DNA from: Paraburkholderia guartelaensis
GTDB lineage: Bacteria > Pseudomonadota > Gammaproteobacteria > Burkholderiales > Burkholderiaceae
NCBI RefSeq assembly: GCF_004353905.1
Contig: NZ_SMOD01000027.1
Span: 1-64,000, forward strand
DNA length: 64,000 bases
Direction of reading: 5' to 3'
The notes beneath the pieces are model-generated. The model was not told the DNA's origin. It saw only the letters and a list, made by a program, of their open reading frames with translations, and searched no databases. Shown here piece by piece: positions 53,101 through 61,246 of the stretch. Made by a program: the position numbers and the translations under genes. The number at the start of each line of letters is the position of its first letter. Within the stretch, counting starts at the first letter, position 1.

Positions 53101-54335
53101 CGGTTCGCGACGCTCGCCACCGGGTTCGTGCAGATGATCCAGCACGCCTTGATCTCGCCCGCGGCCATGCGCGAAAACATGTCGATGGTGCCGCCGCCCA
53201 CTTTCGCGGGCAGCGTGCCGGGCGCCACGCCCCATGCCGCTTCGACGAACGCGCGGTCGTCTTCTGCGAGCACCGTGCGCTGACCGGGCAAGCCGGGTCC
53301 CATGTAGCCCATCTCGCGCCCGCCCATGGCGTTGGGCTGCCCCGTGAGCGAGAACGGTCCGCTGCCGGGACGGCAAATCTTGCCCGTCGCGAGATGCAGG
53401 TTGCAGATCGCGTTGGTGCTCCACGTGCCGTGCGTGCTCTGGTTCAGGCCCATGGTCCAGCAGCTCATCCACTCCGGCGCCTCGCCGATCATCTGCGCGG
53501 CGCGGCGAATGTCGTCGACCGCCAGACCCGTGATCTCGGCGACCTTTTCCGGCGTGTAGTCTTCGAGGAACGCGGGCATCGCGTCCCATCCTTCGGTGTA
53601 CTGCGCGATGAAGTCCGCATCGGTGTGGCCGCTCTTGTGCAGCAAGTGCAGCAGGCCATTGAGCAGCGCGAGATCGGTGCCCGGCGCGATCTGCAGGAAC
53701 AGCGACGCCTTCTCGGCGGTCGCCGTGCGGCGCGGATCCACGACGATGAGCTTCGCGCCCGCCTTCACGCGCTCCATCATGCGCAGGAACAGGATCGGAT
53801 GGCAGTCCGCCATGTTCGCGCCGATCACGAAGAAGAGGTCTGCGCGGTCGAAGTCCTGATAGGAACCCGGCGGGCCGTCCGCGCCGAGCGAAAGCTTGTA
53901 GCCACTGCCCGCGCTCGCCATGCACAGGCGCGAGTTCGACTCGATGTTGTTCGTGCGCACGAAACCCTTGGCGAGTTTGTTCACGAGGTACTGCGCCTCG
54001 ATCGACATTTGCCCGGAAACGTAGAACGAAAGCGCGTCGGGGCCCTGCGCGTCGAGCGTCGAGCGCAGGCGGCGCGCCGTATCGGAGATCGCCTGCGCAA
54101 GCGGCAGCGGCACCGGGTCCTCGTCACGCGCGTGGCGCACGAAGGCGCGCTCGAGACGCCCCGACTTGCGCAGCGCCACGTGCGCCGACGAACCCTTCGT
54201 GCAGAGGCGGCCGAAGTTGGTCGGATGCTCGGCGTCGCCGGAGATCTTCGCGACCTGGCCGTCCTCGACGTGCAGGATCATCCCGCAGCCTACGCCGCAG
54301 TACGGGCAAACGCTCTTTACGCTCTCGCTGCTCAT
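50142..54335 (-). CDS. nasC: Assimilatory nitrate reductase catalytic subunit fused to CysJ-like flavoprotein
   Basis: 1397 residues. The N-terminal half (about 1-720) is a molybdopterin nitrate reductase: [4Fe-4S] Cys10, 13, 17 and 45 (VCPYCGVGCGM, FGRLC), the Mo-bis-MGD domains, and the C-terminal dinucleotide-binding part (LQHQWHTMTKTGKVPMLNKL). A linker leads to a flavodoxin domain (LLWASQTGNVESL, TSTFGDGDAPDN) and a FAD/NADPH reductase (LYSISSSPKAHAGEVHLTVS, GPGTGVAPFRAFLHERQARG, ending YVRDVY like CysJ). Electrons thus flow NADPH to FAD to FMN to Fe-S to Mo within one chain, reducing nitrate to nitrite. It is the last gene of nirB-nirD-nasC, 108 bases after nirD. Confidence 0.93.
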   Translation of the reverse strand: MSSESVKSVCPYCGVGCGMILHVEDGQVAKISGDAEHPTNFGRLCTKGSSAHVALRKSGRLERAFVRHARDEDPVPLPLAQAISDTARRLRSTLDAQGPDALSFYVSGQMSIEAQYLVNKLAKGFVRTNNIESNSRLCMASAGSGYKLSLGADGPPGSYQDFDRADLFFVIGANMADCHPILFLRMMERVKAGAKLIVVDPRRTATAEKASLFLQIAPGTDLALLNGLLHLLHKSGHTDADFIAQYTEGWDAMPAFLEDYTPEKVAEITGLAVDDIRRAAQMIGEAPEWMSCWTMGLNQSTHGTWSTNAICNLHLATGKICRPGSGPFSLTGQPNAMGGREMGYMGPGLPGQRTVLAEDDRAFVEAAWGVAPGTLPAKVGGGTIDMFSRMAAGEIKACWIICTNPVASVANRQTVVAGLRAAELVIAQDAFLDTETNQYADVLLPGALWAEAEGVMINSERNLTLMQQAVEPPGEALPDWQIIARVACEMGFAEAFSYASAAEVFDEITRFANPKTGYDLRGASHAKLRETPLQWPIAPDASSDRNPLRYVNDGVSQPFKENADGTRPRIAFATPHGKGVFFARPHVAPAELPDGTFPVVFNTGRLQHQWHTMTKTGKVPMLNKLNPGPFVEIHPEDAAALGIAAKDRVEVRSRRGRVVLPAVVTERVRPGNCFAPMHWNDVYGEELCVNAVTSDAVDPVSQQPELKFCAVALTRVGPQAAPRETTRKPDAADAAIASAEYDSAAQAVNPSQELDMSRIDAFSTLLGLDDVAAPQLGDVQRQYLAGFVGGLRSLRAAEPVGVPMLPAHAPFPADTRVWLDGLLAGLFSRGEPVARTAALAAPGAPEEKPHGVRIAHTRPKVVLLWASQTGNVESLVEQYATQLMDSGFEIRTACMADYPLANLAKAQYVLLMTSTFGDGDAPDNGEAFWSALAADNAPRLSSLRFSVLAFGDRNYDAFCGHGRKLDARLEALGATRLMERVDCDSEYQGAADAWLDRIVVRIKQEDAALHAVPSDGSIPEVLPGCAATKARPAASKLLKNARLNMKGATKDTRYFSLATGEAGLDYEAGDALGVWPTNCPALVDELLGLTRLAADTPVAVSGHGEMRLAEALSKHYEIARPNPDALAFIAARTRSRGLEEMLEETRKGDLRNWLWGQQLADVLHEYPVDMNAPELLGMLKRLQPRLYSISSSPKAHAGEVHLTVSAVRYSNGRRERKGVASTFLADRAQEGSVPVFVQKSTHFRPPRSGDAPMIMVGPGTGVAPFRAFLHERQARGDTGRNWLFFGEQHAATDFYYRDELEQMRKDGHLDRLDLAFSRDQSEKVYVQDRMREQGAQLWAWLQEGAHLYVCGDASRMAKDVDVALREVVAGHGGMSAEAAHDYVSALGRDKRYVRDVY

Positions 54336-54443
54336 GCGGTCGATCGATATCAGCTTGAAACAGATTCAGGGCGCACGGCGCATCCTGCACGCCGCGCGTT
54401 TGGCACTTGGTTCGTCACTTCCTTTGTCACTTCAGTCGGCCAA

Positions 54444-54791
54444 TCAGGCGGCAATCCACACCTGGCCGTTTTCCACGCGTGCCGGGAAGGCGTTGACCGA
54501 ATGCTGCGGCGCTTCGATGCACTCGCCGGTGGACAGATCGAAGTGATGCTTGTAGATGGGCGAGGCCACCACGATGCGCTCGCCGAAGCTGCCCACGAGC
54601 CCGCGCGAGAGCACCGCTGCGTGCGAGTTCGGATCGTAGTTGCCGATGGCATACACGCGCGCGTCGCCGTCGTCGACATGGAACACGGCGACCTGCTCGC
54701 CCTTCACGAGCGCGCACACGCCGGTGTTCGGCACGATATCGTTGAGCGTGCAGACGGGAACCCAGTTGCCTTGACTATGTTCGTTGCTCAT
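54444..54791 (-). CDS. nirD: Nitrite reductase small subunit NirD
   Basis: 115 residues with the Rieske-like fold: WVPVCTLNDIVPNTGVCALV, AVFHVDDGDARVYAIGNYDP, and SPIYKHHFDLSTGECIEAPQ. Unlike true Rieske proteins, the paired Cys-His cluster ligands are replaced (NYDPNSHA), as in other NirD. It supports NirB in reducing nitrite to ammonium. It starts 29 bases after the nirB stop, with GAGGAGT upstream. Standard length. Confidence 0.94.
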   Translation of the reverse strand: MSNEHSQGNWVPVCTLNDIVPNTGVCALVKGEQVAVFHVDDGDARVYAIGNYDPNSHAAVLSRGLVGSFGERIVVASPIYKHHFDLSTGECIEAPQHSVNAFPARVENGQVWIAA

Positions 54792-54820
54792 TTCGTACTC
54801 CTCGGTTCGATGAAAGGGAA

Positions 54821-57451
54821 TCAGACGGTTTCGACGACTACGGGAATCGCGCTCAGTGCTTCGTGTGGCTTGAAATGCGGCGCCGCTTGCGGAACCTGCG
54901 TGCGCTCCTCGGGCGTAGCCGGGCGAATCTGACCGCGCTCTTCGATGAAGGTGACGTGCTGGTCGCCCGCATCGCTATTGACGAAGTGGCGGAAGCGGCG
55001 GCGCGTTTCCGGATCGGTCACGGCCTTCTTCCACTCGCATTCGTAGGTGTCCACCACGAGCTGCATTTCCGCTTCGAGTTCGGCGCCAAGGCCCAGCTTG
55101 TCGTGAACGACCACGTCGATCAGATAGTCGAGGCCGCCTTCGAGGTTGTCGCGCCACACGCTCGTGCGCTGCAGGCGGTCCGCCGTGCGCACGTAGAACA
55201 TGAGGAAGCGATCGACGTAGCGCACCAGCGTGGCCTGATCGAGATCGGCAGCGAGCAGTTCCGCGTGGCGCGGCTTCATGCCGCCGTTGCCGCACACGTA
55301 GAGGTTCCAGCCCTTCTCGGTGGCGATGATGCCGACGTCCTTGCCTTGCGCCTCCGCGCACTCGCGCGTGCAGCCCGAGACGCCGAACTTGATCTTGTGC
55401 GGCGCGCGCAGCCCTTTGTAGCGGTTCTCGAGTTCGATCGCGAAGCCCACCGAGTCGCCCACGCCGTAGCGGCACCACGTCGATCCGACGCACGACTTCA
55501 CGGTGCGCAGGGCCTTGCCGTATGCGTGCCCCGATTCGAAGCCCGCGGCGATCAGCTCTTCCCAGACGAAAGGCAGCTGCTCGACGCGTGCACCAAAGAG
55601 GTCCACGCGCTGGCCGCCCGTGATCTTCGTGTACAGGCCGTACTTCTTCGCCACCTGACCCACGGCGATGAGACCTTCCGGGGTGACCTCGCCGCCCGGC
55701 ATGCGCGGCACCACCGAATAAGTGCCGTCGCGCTGAATGTTGGCGAGGTAGTAGTCGTTCGAATCCTGCAGGCTCGCGTGCTCCTTCTTCAGCACGAATT
55801 CGTTCCAGCAGGACGCGAGAATCCCGCCCACGGCCGGCTTGCAGATATCGCAGCCCAGCCCCTTGCCATGCTTCGCGAGCAGTTCGCCGAAGGTCTTGAT
55901 GCCCTCGACGCGCACGATGTGATACAGCTCCTGGCGCGAATAGTGGAAGTGCTCGCAAAGGTGATTGTTGACGGCGAGCCCCTGGCGCTTCATCTCCGAC
56001 TTCATGATTTGCGTGACGAGCGGCACGCAGCCGCCGCACGACGTGCCGGCGTTGCACGTGCCCTTCACCGCGGCGATGGTCGTCGCGCCTTCCTGCACGG
56101 CCGCGCAGATTTGAGCCTTCGACACGTTGTTGCACGAGCAGATCTGTGCGGCGTCGGGCAGCGCTTCCACGCCGATCGCGGGCTTGGCCTTGCCGTCGGC
56201 CTGCGGCAGGATCATGAATTCGGGCGACTCGGGCAGCTCGATGCCGTTGAGCATCATCTGCAGCAGCGTGCCGTATTCGCTCGCGTCGCCCACCATCACC
56301 GCGCCGAGCAGCTTCTTGCCGCAATCGGACACGACAATCTTCTTGTAGACCTGGCGGCGCTCGTCGGCGTAGCGGTAGGAACGGCTGCCGGGGGTCTTGC
56401 CGTGCGCGTCGCCGATGCTCGCGACGTCCACGCCCATCAGCTTGAGCTTGGTGCTCATGTCCGCGCCCGCGAAGGTCGACGCCTCGCCCGCCAGCGCCTT
56501 GGCCGCAATGCGCGCCATGTCGTAACCGGGAGCGACGAGGCCGAAGATCTGCCCTTGCCAGAGCGCACATTCGCCGATGGCGTAGATGTTCGCGTCGCTC
56601 GTGCGGCACTGGTCGTCAATTACGATGCCGCCGCGCGCGCCGATTTCGAGGCCACAGGCGCGGGCGATTTCGTCGCGCGGGCGAATGCCGGCCGAGAACA
56701 CGATCATGTCGGCGTCGAGGTGCGTGCCGTCGCCGAACTGCATGCGGTTGGCGGCCGTTGCGCCGTCCACCGTTTTACCGTCCACGATCGCCAGCGTGTT
56801 CTTCTGCGTGTGCACGCTCACACCGAGTTCTTCGATCTTGCCGCGCAGCATGCGGCCGCCGTCGTCGTCGACCTGCACGGCCATGAGGCGCGGCGCGAAT
56901 TCCACCACGTGCGTCTCGAGGCCCAGGTCGCGCAGGGCCTTTGCGCATTCGAGACCGAGCAGGCCGCCACCCACCACTACGCCTGACTTCGCGTGTGCGC
57001 CGCGCGCCTGCATCGCTTCGAGATCGGCAATGGTTCGGTAGACGAAGCAATCTGCGCGATCGTTGCCCGCTATGGGCGGCACGAACGCCGAGGAGCCGGT
57101 GGCCAGCACGAGCTTGTCATACGAAAGCGTCTCGCCATTGGACACCTCGATGGTGCGCGCCTCGCGATCGAGCGACACCGCCTTCGCGTTCAGCACGAGA
57201 CGCACGTTCTCGCGATCGAAGAAGCCGGGTGCCACGAGCGAGAGATCGTCCGCCGACTTGCCCGCGAAGAATTCGGAGAGGTGCACGCGGTCGTAGGCGG
57301 GAAGCGGCTCCTCGCAGAGCACGGTCACGCGCGCGTTGGGCGCGCCGTCCGCAAGGATGCACTCGAGAAATTTGTGGCCCACCATGCCATGGCCGACGAC
57401 GACGATCTCCATCGCTGCCGAGCTGTTCACTTCGTTCGTTGCTTGCACCAT
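54821..57451 (-). CDS. nirB: Nitrite reductase large subunit NirB
   Basis: 876 residues. It has an N-terminal FAD/NAD(P)H oxidoreductase (MEIVVVGHGMVGHKFLE, VVVGGGLLGLECAKAL, AIGECALWQGQIFGL). A BFD-like [2Fe-2S] domain follows (CSCNNVSKAQIC, CNAGTSCGGCVPL). The siroheme/[4Fe-4S] nitrite reductase repeats include CVGSTWCRYGVGDSVGFAIE and GVSGCTRECAEAQGKDVGI. It reduces nitrite to ammonia in the cytosol with NirD. The start at 57451 (MVQATNEVNSS) has CAGGGGC upstream; the much longer open frame reaches across the cobA promoter and was rejected. An ANTAR-type leader lies directly before it. Confidence 0.95.
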   Translation of the reverse strand: MVQATNEVNSSAAMEIVVVGHGMVGHKFLECILADGAPNARVTVLCEEPLPAYDRVHLSEFFAGKSADDLSLVAPGFFDRENVRLVLNAKAVSLDREARTIEVSNGETLSYDKLVLATGSSAFVPPIAGNDRADCFVYRTIADLEAMQARGAHAKSGVVVGGGLLGLECAKALRDLGLETHVVEFAPRLMAVQVDDDGGRMLRGKIEELGVSVHTQKNTLAIVDGKTVDGATAANRMQFGDGTHLDADMIVFSAGIRPRDEIARACGLEIGARGGIVIDDQCRTSDANIYAIGECALWQGQIFGLVAPGYDMARIAAKALAGEASTFAGADMSTKLKLMGVDVASIGDAHGKTPGSRSYRYADERRQVYKKIVVSDCGKKLLGAVMVGDASEYGTLLQMMLNGIELPESPEFMILPQADGKAKPAIGVEALPDAAQICSCNNVSKAQICAAVQEGATTIAAVKGTCNAGTSCGGCVPLVTQIMKSEMKRQGLAVNNHLCEHFHYSRQELYHIVRVEGIKTFGELLAKHGKGLGCDICKPAVGGILASCWNEFVLKKEHASLQDSNDYYLANIQRDGTYSVVPRMPGGEVTPEGLIAVGQVAKKYGLYTKITGGQRVDLFGARVEQLPFVWEELIAAGFESGHAYGKALRTVKSCVGSTWCRYGVGDSVGFAIELENRYKGLRAPHKIKFGVSGCTRECAEAQGKDVGIIATEKGWNLYVCGNGGMKPRHAELLAADLDQATLVRYVDRFLMFYVRTADRLQRTSVWRDNLEGGLDYLIDVVVHDKLGLGAELEAEMQLVVDTYECEWKKAVTDPETRRRFRHFVNSDAGDQHVTFIEERGQIRPATPEERTQVPQAAPHFKPHEALSAIPVVVETV

Positions 57452-57468
57452 GCTGAGCCCCTGCCAAT

Positions 57469-57590
57469 AAAAAAGGCGTCCCGCGATTCCAGCTTGCGCG
57501 AAGCCAGATTCGGGGGACGCCGTTGCCCTGAATACGAAACCCTTGTGCGCCGCGCTACTGCTTGCGGCCGAATCCCCATTGATTCGCTTG
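57469..57590 (-). promoter_or_regulatory. ANTAR (NasR/NasT)-type antiterminator leader of nirB-nirD-nasC
   Basis: Minus strand. Hairpin P1 is CGAATC-AATGGG-GATTCG (57586-57569), a 6-bp stem with a hexaloop having A1 and G4. Hairpin P2 is GGGC-AACGGC-GTCC (about 57528-57515), again a hexaloop with A1 and G4. The terminator GGCGTCCC...GGGACGCC followed by TTTTTTATT (57521 to 57469) shares the 3' arm of P2, so P2 and the terminator exclude each other. This is exactly the known ANTAR target design. It ends 18 bases from the nirB start. Confidence 0.82.
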
Positions 57591-58037
57591 GCACTTGCTG
57601 CGAACCAATACGCAAGCACTGTGCCAATCTGCGTGTATCCCGCGAAACGCCCCGTCCGGCGGACTTCCGCGGCTTGCGTGCGGTGCCGCCGGTACGTCGC
57701 TCGCGCGCGCATCGTGATGCAGGCCAGCACAAGATTGGTGCCGTGCAGCACATTCGCTGTGCGCCGTGAGCGTGCAGGTTGCGGGGGTGTCAATTGGGGG
57801 CGGCCCACTAGGCGCGCCCCGCTAGCGGGCGGGCGGTGCGAGCGCGCGCAAGTTGGTCTGGAACTTGCGTGAGCCTGAGTGCCGGCAGCGTTGCCGGGCA
57901 TGCAACCTGGGGCCGCGTTTCGCGCCTCGATTCGAACCCACCGGACAATGGCGTCCCCTCGTCGCAAGCGGCGAGCGGACGCCATTTGTTTTATGGCGCT
58001 CCCCACGTGGGTGCGCGCAATACAAAGGAAGACGACG

Positions 58038-58835
58038 ATGATGACGGGCAACGAAGGCAAGGTCACGCTGGTGAGCGCGGGTCCGGGCGATCTCGACCTC
58101 CTCACCCTGAAGGCGGCGAAGGTACTCGCGAGCGCCGACGTCGTGCTGCTCGACGATCTCGTGAATCCGGAAATCGTCACGCTCGCGCCGCAGGCCCGGG
58201 TGATACGCGTGGGCAAGCGCGGCGGCTGCCGGTCCACGCCGCAGGCCTTCATCGAGCGACTGATGCAGCGCTACGCGCGGCGCGGCTTGCACGTGGTGCG
58301 CGTGAAAGGCGGCGACGCGCTGCTGTTCGGCCGCGCAGGGGAAGAACTCGCGGCGTTGCGCAAGGCGGGCGTGACGGTGGAGATCGTGAACGGGGTTTCT
58401 TCAGCGTTCGCGGCGGCGGCGGGACTCGGCGTGTCGCTCACGCATCGCGATCATTGCCAGGGCGTGATCTTCGTGACTGCGCATCTGCGCGACCACAGCG
58501 AACCCGACTGGCAGGCGCTCGCCGCGACGGGCATGACGCTCGCCATTTATATGGGCATGAGCCGGATCGAGTCGCTGTGCGCAACGCTCGTAGAAGCGCT
58601 CCCCACGGCAACACCCGCCGCCGTCGTGCAGTGGGCGGGCAGCGCGAGCGAGCGGCGCGTCACCGGCACGCTCGGCACGATCGCGGCGCACGCACGTGCA
58701 GCAGGCCTTGGCAGCCCCGCCATCATTCTCGTGGGCAACGCGATTGGCGAAGCGGCATCGTTCGCCATTTCGCCCGCGTCGTTCGGCGTGCATTCACAGG
58801 AAGCGGGCAGCGAGGGGCTGCGTCGACGTGCGTAA
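58038..58835 (+). CDS. cobA: Uroporphyrinogen-III C-methyltransferase
   Basis: 265 residues of the SUMT family. N-terminal GKVTLVSAGPGDLDLLTLKA (SAM loop), VLLDDLVNPEIV, VVRVKGGDALLFGRAGEEL, EIVNGVSSAFAAAAGLGVSL and LTHRDHC. It makes precorrin-2, the precursor of siroheme. The gene lies divergent from nirB and convergent with the nitrate transporter, so it supplies the siroheme NirB needs. Two adjacent ATGs (58038, 58041) follow AAAGGAAG. A CysG-type dehydrogenase/ferrochelatase is not fused, so another gene must finish siroheme. Confidence 0.92.
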   Translation: MMTGNEGKVTLVSAGPGDLDLLTLKAAKVLASADVVLLDDLVNPEIVTLAPQARVIRVGKRGGCRSTPQAFIERLMQRYARRGLHVVRVKGGDALLFGRAGEELAALRKAGVTVEIVNGVSSAFAAAAGLGVSLTHRDHCQGVIFVTAHLRDHSEPDWQALAATGMTLAIYMGMSRIESLCATLVEALPTATPAAVVQWAGSASERRVTGTLGTIAAHARAAGLGSPAIILVGNAIGEAASFAISPASFGVHSQEAGSEGLRRRA

Positions 58836-58843
58836 ACGCGTTT

Positions 58844-58870
58844 GCGGCCCGTCGCTCACGCTCGGGCCGC
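58844..58870. terminator. Hairpin between convergent cobA and nasA
   Basis: GCGGCCCG-TCGCTCACGCT-CGGGCCGC is a perfect 8-bp inverted repeat lying between two convergent stops. A T-tract is lacking, so it is a plausible but weak bidirectional terminator. Confidence 0.5.
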
Positions 58871-58891
58871 ACCATCCTATCTAACCAGATC

Positions 58892-60313
58892 TCAGTTGCT
58901 TGCGCTCGCCTGAGCGCCCTGCACGACGGCTTGGGCCATCGCCGGCTCCTGAGGCAGCGCCCATTCGAGCCAGCGTGCGCGATGCAGCACCACGAGTCCG
59001 AATGCGGCCGCCGCGATCGCGCCGAACGTCGCGAAGCCCATCTGGTAGCTGCCGGTGCTCTCCTTGGCAATGCCCATGATGACCGGCAGATAGAAGCCGC
59101 CGATTCCCCCCGCCGCGCCGATGATGCCCGACATCAGCCCGGTGCGGCCCTGCCAGCGGCGCGGCACGAGCTGGAACGTCGCGCCGTTGCCGAGACCGAA
59201 GCACACGTAGGTGAAGGCGAGCAGCGCAATGCCCGCGGCGAACGGCGGCATCCACAGCGCGAATGCGAAGTCGCATACCGAGATCGCGGCAAGCAGCACC
59301 ACGAGCGCACGCACGCCCGAAATGCGATCGGCGATCAGGCCGCCGAGCGGGCGCACCATCGCACCGGTCAGCGCGAGCAGCGACATCACCACGCCGGCTT
59401 CGAGCTTCGGTACTTGATAAAGCGAAATCAGCAGCGTCGAAATATAGGACGACATGCCGACGAAGCCGCCGAACGTGATGCTGTACACGAGCATCACGAC
59501 CCACGTGTCGCCTTCGGTGAGCACCGCGCGATAGTGGCGCGGCAACACGGCGATGGCGAGCAGCGCGCCGAACACCGGCAGCAGCAGCACCCCGGTCTTG
59601 CCCGCGCCGAACACGCCTGCATGCACGGCAAGCACGAGCGCGATCAAGCCGGCGAGCGTGATGCCGAACGAGCGCAATGCGTGCAGCGCGCTACCGGACT
59701 TCTGGCCGAGATCGCGGGCCCAAAAGGTCACGGCCGTCGCGGCAAGTGCGAGCAGCGGCAGCGCCGCGCCCGTGGCATGCGCCCATCCATAGTGGGTCGC
59801 GAGGCCGGGAAAGAGGAAGCCGTCGAGCACGGCGCCGATATTGCCGGCCGCGGCGAGGCCGAGCACGAGGCCCTGCACCTTCGGCGGATAGTTGCTGCCC
59901 GCCATGGGCAGCGCCACGGCGAAACTCGCGCCGCCCACGCCGAGCAACACGCCGAGCACGAGCAGCAAGGTATAGGACGGCGTGCCCGGCATCATCAACA
60001 GCACGGCGGCGGGGATGGCGGAGAGGGCGATGCCCATCAGCGCGACACGGCGGCCATCGTAGGCCTGATAGAGATTGCCGAGCGTCACGCGCAAAATCGC
60101 CGCGCCGAGTACCGGCACGGCCACGAGCAGGCCCAGTTCCGCCGGCGTCATCGCAATGTCCTTCTGGATGAAGGGCGCGAGCGGGCCGAACATCACCCAC
60201 ACCGTGAAGCCGGTGTCGAAGTACAGGAAGCACGCGACCAGCGCGCGCCAGTTACCGCTCTTGAGCGAACTTACCAGGTCTTTCACGAGGTTCTCTCCAG
60301 TAGTGGATCTCAA
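58892..60313 (-). CDS. nasA: Nitrate/nitrite MFS transporter (NarK/NasA family)
   Basis: 473 residues, 12 helices. Nitrate-signature motifs are present in both halves: GLAAAGNIGAVLDGFLFPGL and GIIGAAGGIGGFYLPVIMGI. The helix-2 block contains GLLVAVPVLGAAILRVTLGN and the loop DGRRVALMGIALS. The conserved Arg residues for nitrate binding lie in the helix-2 and helix-8 regions. It imports nitrate for the assimilatory enzymes encoded nearby. The start at 60313 overlaps the preceding sensor gene by four bases (ATGA), so both are in one operon under the second leader. Confidence 0.93.
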   Translation of the reverse strand: MRSTTGENLVKDLVSSLKSGNWRALVACFLYFDTGFTVWVMFGPLAPFIQKDIAMTPAELGLLVAVPVLGAAILRVTLGNLYQAYDGRRVALMGIALSAIPAAVLLMMPGTPSYTLLLVLGVLLGVGGASFAVALPMAGSNYPPKVQGLVLGLAAAGNIGAVLDGFLFPGLATHYGWAHATGAALPLLALAATAVTFWARDLGQKSGSALHALRSFGITLAGLIALVLAVHAGVFGAGKTGVLLLPVFGALLAIAVLPRHYRAVLTEGDTWVVMLVYSITFGGFVGMSSYISTLLISLYQVPKLEAGVVMSLLALTGAMVRPLGGLIADRISGVRALVVLLAAISVCDFAFALWMPPFAAGIALLAFTYVCFGLGNGATFQLVPRRWQGRTGLMSGIIGAAGGIGGFYLPVIMGIAKESTGSYQMGFATFGAIAAAAFGLVVLHRARWLEWALPQEPAMAQAVVQGAQASASN

Positions 60314-61044
60314 CCCGCCAGGCGGGCATGCATCCGTTGATTTCGGAATCCAGAATGTCTTTCGGGCGCGCTATTGCGCGTTTCGGGCTTGCCGACCACG
60401 CCCTGCACGAGCCTGTCCATTTCGCCTATCACGTGCGCCAGCTCCGCCGTGATCACCGCGAATTCGCGGCCGAACTGGCCGGCGCGTGCGGCAGCCACCC
60501 GTGCATTGAGCGCGACGATGTTCGCGCGCAGCGAAATGGAGGCGAGTTCGTCGACGATGCCCGCCTGCCGCTTCGCCGCCGCGGCTTCCACGCTGCGCAA
60601 TTCGTCCTGGTACGCCTGGGTAAGCGCTTGCAGCAGTTCGAGCAGTGGCGTGGCGGCGGTAGTGAGTTCCGTCACGGCTGCCTCGCACACGCTATCGGCC
60701 GTCGACGCCTCGATTGAGCGCTCGAGGCACGCGCACGCATGCGCCGCGAGTTTCGTGAACGCCCGGATGCGCTCGTCGGCTTTGCGTGCGCCGAAATAGA
60801 GTTCGCGCAACGCCGTTGAGAACACGCCGGGAAAGTGGTCGTCGCCCTCCACCAGCCGTGCGTGCGAAGCCGCAAACGTGTCGAGGCAGTCGCGCGCCAC
60901 GACGAGCGCGGCCGCGTCACCGCGCAAGCCGAGCAGCGCATGCAGGACGACACGCTGCGAGAGCATGCGCTGACGACCGGCCAGATTGATGAGCTCGCCG
61001 ACGATTTCCGCAGAGATGTCAGGTATCGTTTCCCGCATGTTCAT
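60310..61044 (-). CDS. Cytoplasmic nitrate-sensor-like protein with PilJ/NIT-type N-terminus and short MCP-like tail
   Basis: 244 residues. The N-terminal half has VGELINLAGRQRMLSQRVV, the helix 'P-box'-like motif of PilJ_N/NarX-type nitrate sensors, followed by repeating helices. The C-terminal about 60 residues (SISLRANIVALNARVAAARA, GQFGREFAVITAELAHVIGE) match the tip of chemoreceptor signalling domains, but the long coiled coil is missing. No membrane segment is present, so it is soluble. It is co-transcribed with nasA behind an ANTAR leader. I infer that it senses nitrate and talks to the antiterminator. The start is taken at 61044 (MNMRETIPD); 61038 is an alternative. Confidence 0.72.
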   Translation of the reverse strand: MNMRETIPDISAEIVGELINLAGRQRMLSQRVVLHALLGLRGDAAALVVARDCLDTFAASHARLVEGDDHFPGVFSTALRELYFGARKADERIRAFTKLAAHACACLERSIEASTADSVCEAAVTELTTAATPLLELLQALTQAYQDELRSVEAAAAKRQAGIVDELASISLRANIVALNARVAAARAGQFGREFAVITAELAHVIGEMDRLVQGVVGKPETRNSAPERHSGFRNQRMHARLAG

Positions 61045-61107
61045 CTTTAGTTGTACAAATCGCGTCGCGAAGGTGTTGCCAGACCAGGGTGCTTGCGCGA
61101 AGCGCAT

Positions 61108-61246
61108 AAAAAAAGCGTCCCGAAGCGCACCCGCCACGCACGCTGTGCCGTGGAGTGCCGCTTCGGGACGCCGTTGCCCCGCACGATCGAATGATCCCGC
61201 ACACGGCGGGACGATGCTGCAATTCATTGGAGCCTTCATTGGCCCC
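61108..61246 (-). promoter_or_regulatory. ANTAR-type antiterminator leader of sensor-nasA operon
   Basis: Minus strand. P1 is GGGGCC-AATGAA-GGCTCC (61246-61229), a hexaloop with A1 and G4. P2 is GGGGC-AACGGC-GTCCC (about 61180-61165), also A1 and G4. The terminator arms GCGTCCCGAAGCG and CGCTTCGGGACGC (61171-61159 and 61127-61115) are perfect over 13 bp and followed by TTTTTTT. The 15-mer GGGCAACGGCGTCCC is identical to that of the nirB leader. It ends 64 bases before the sensor start. Confidence 0.82.

Noticed and set aside
50380..53925. A 1181-codon open frame inside the nitrate reductase gene, minus strand, other frame
   Set aside because: It is an Arg/Ala-rich shadow of nasC caused by high GC and has no family motif.
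52578..56986. Long plus-strand frames opposite nasC and nirB
   Set aside because: Same antisense artefact; the minus-strand genes have all catalytic motifs.
57540..57720. Sigma-54 promoter (GG-N10-GC) before nirB
   Set aside because: TGGCAC-like words exist, but the spacing to GC is wrong on both strands.
57836..60340. An 834-codon plus-strand frame covering cobA and nasA
   Set aside because: It is out of frame with cobA and antisense to nasA; neither half has homology-like motifs.
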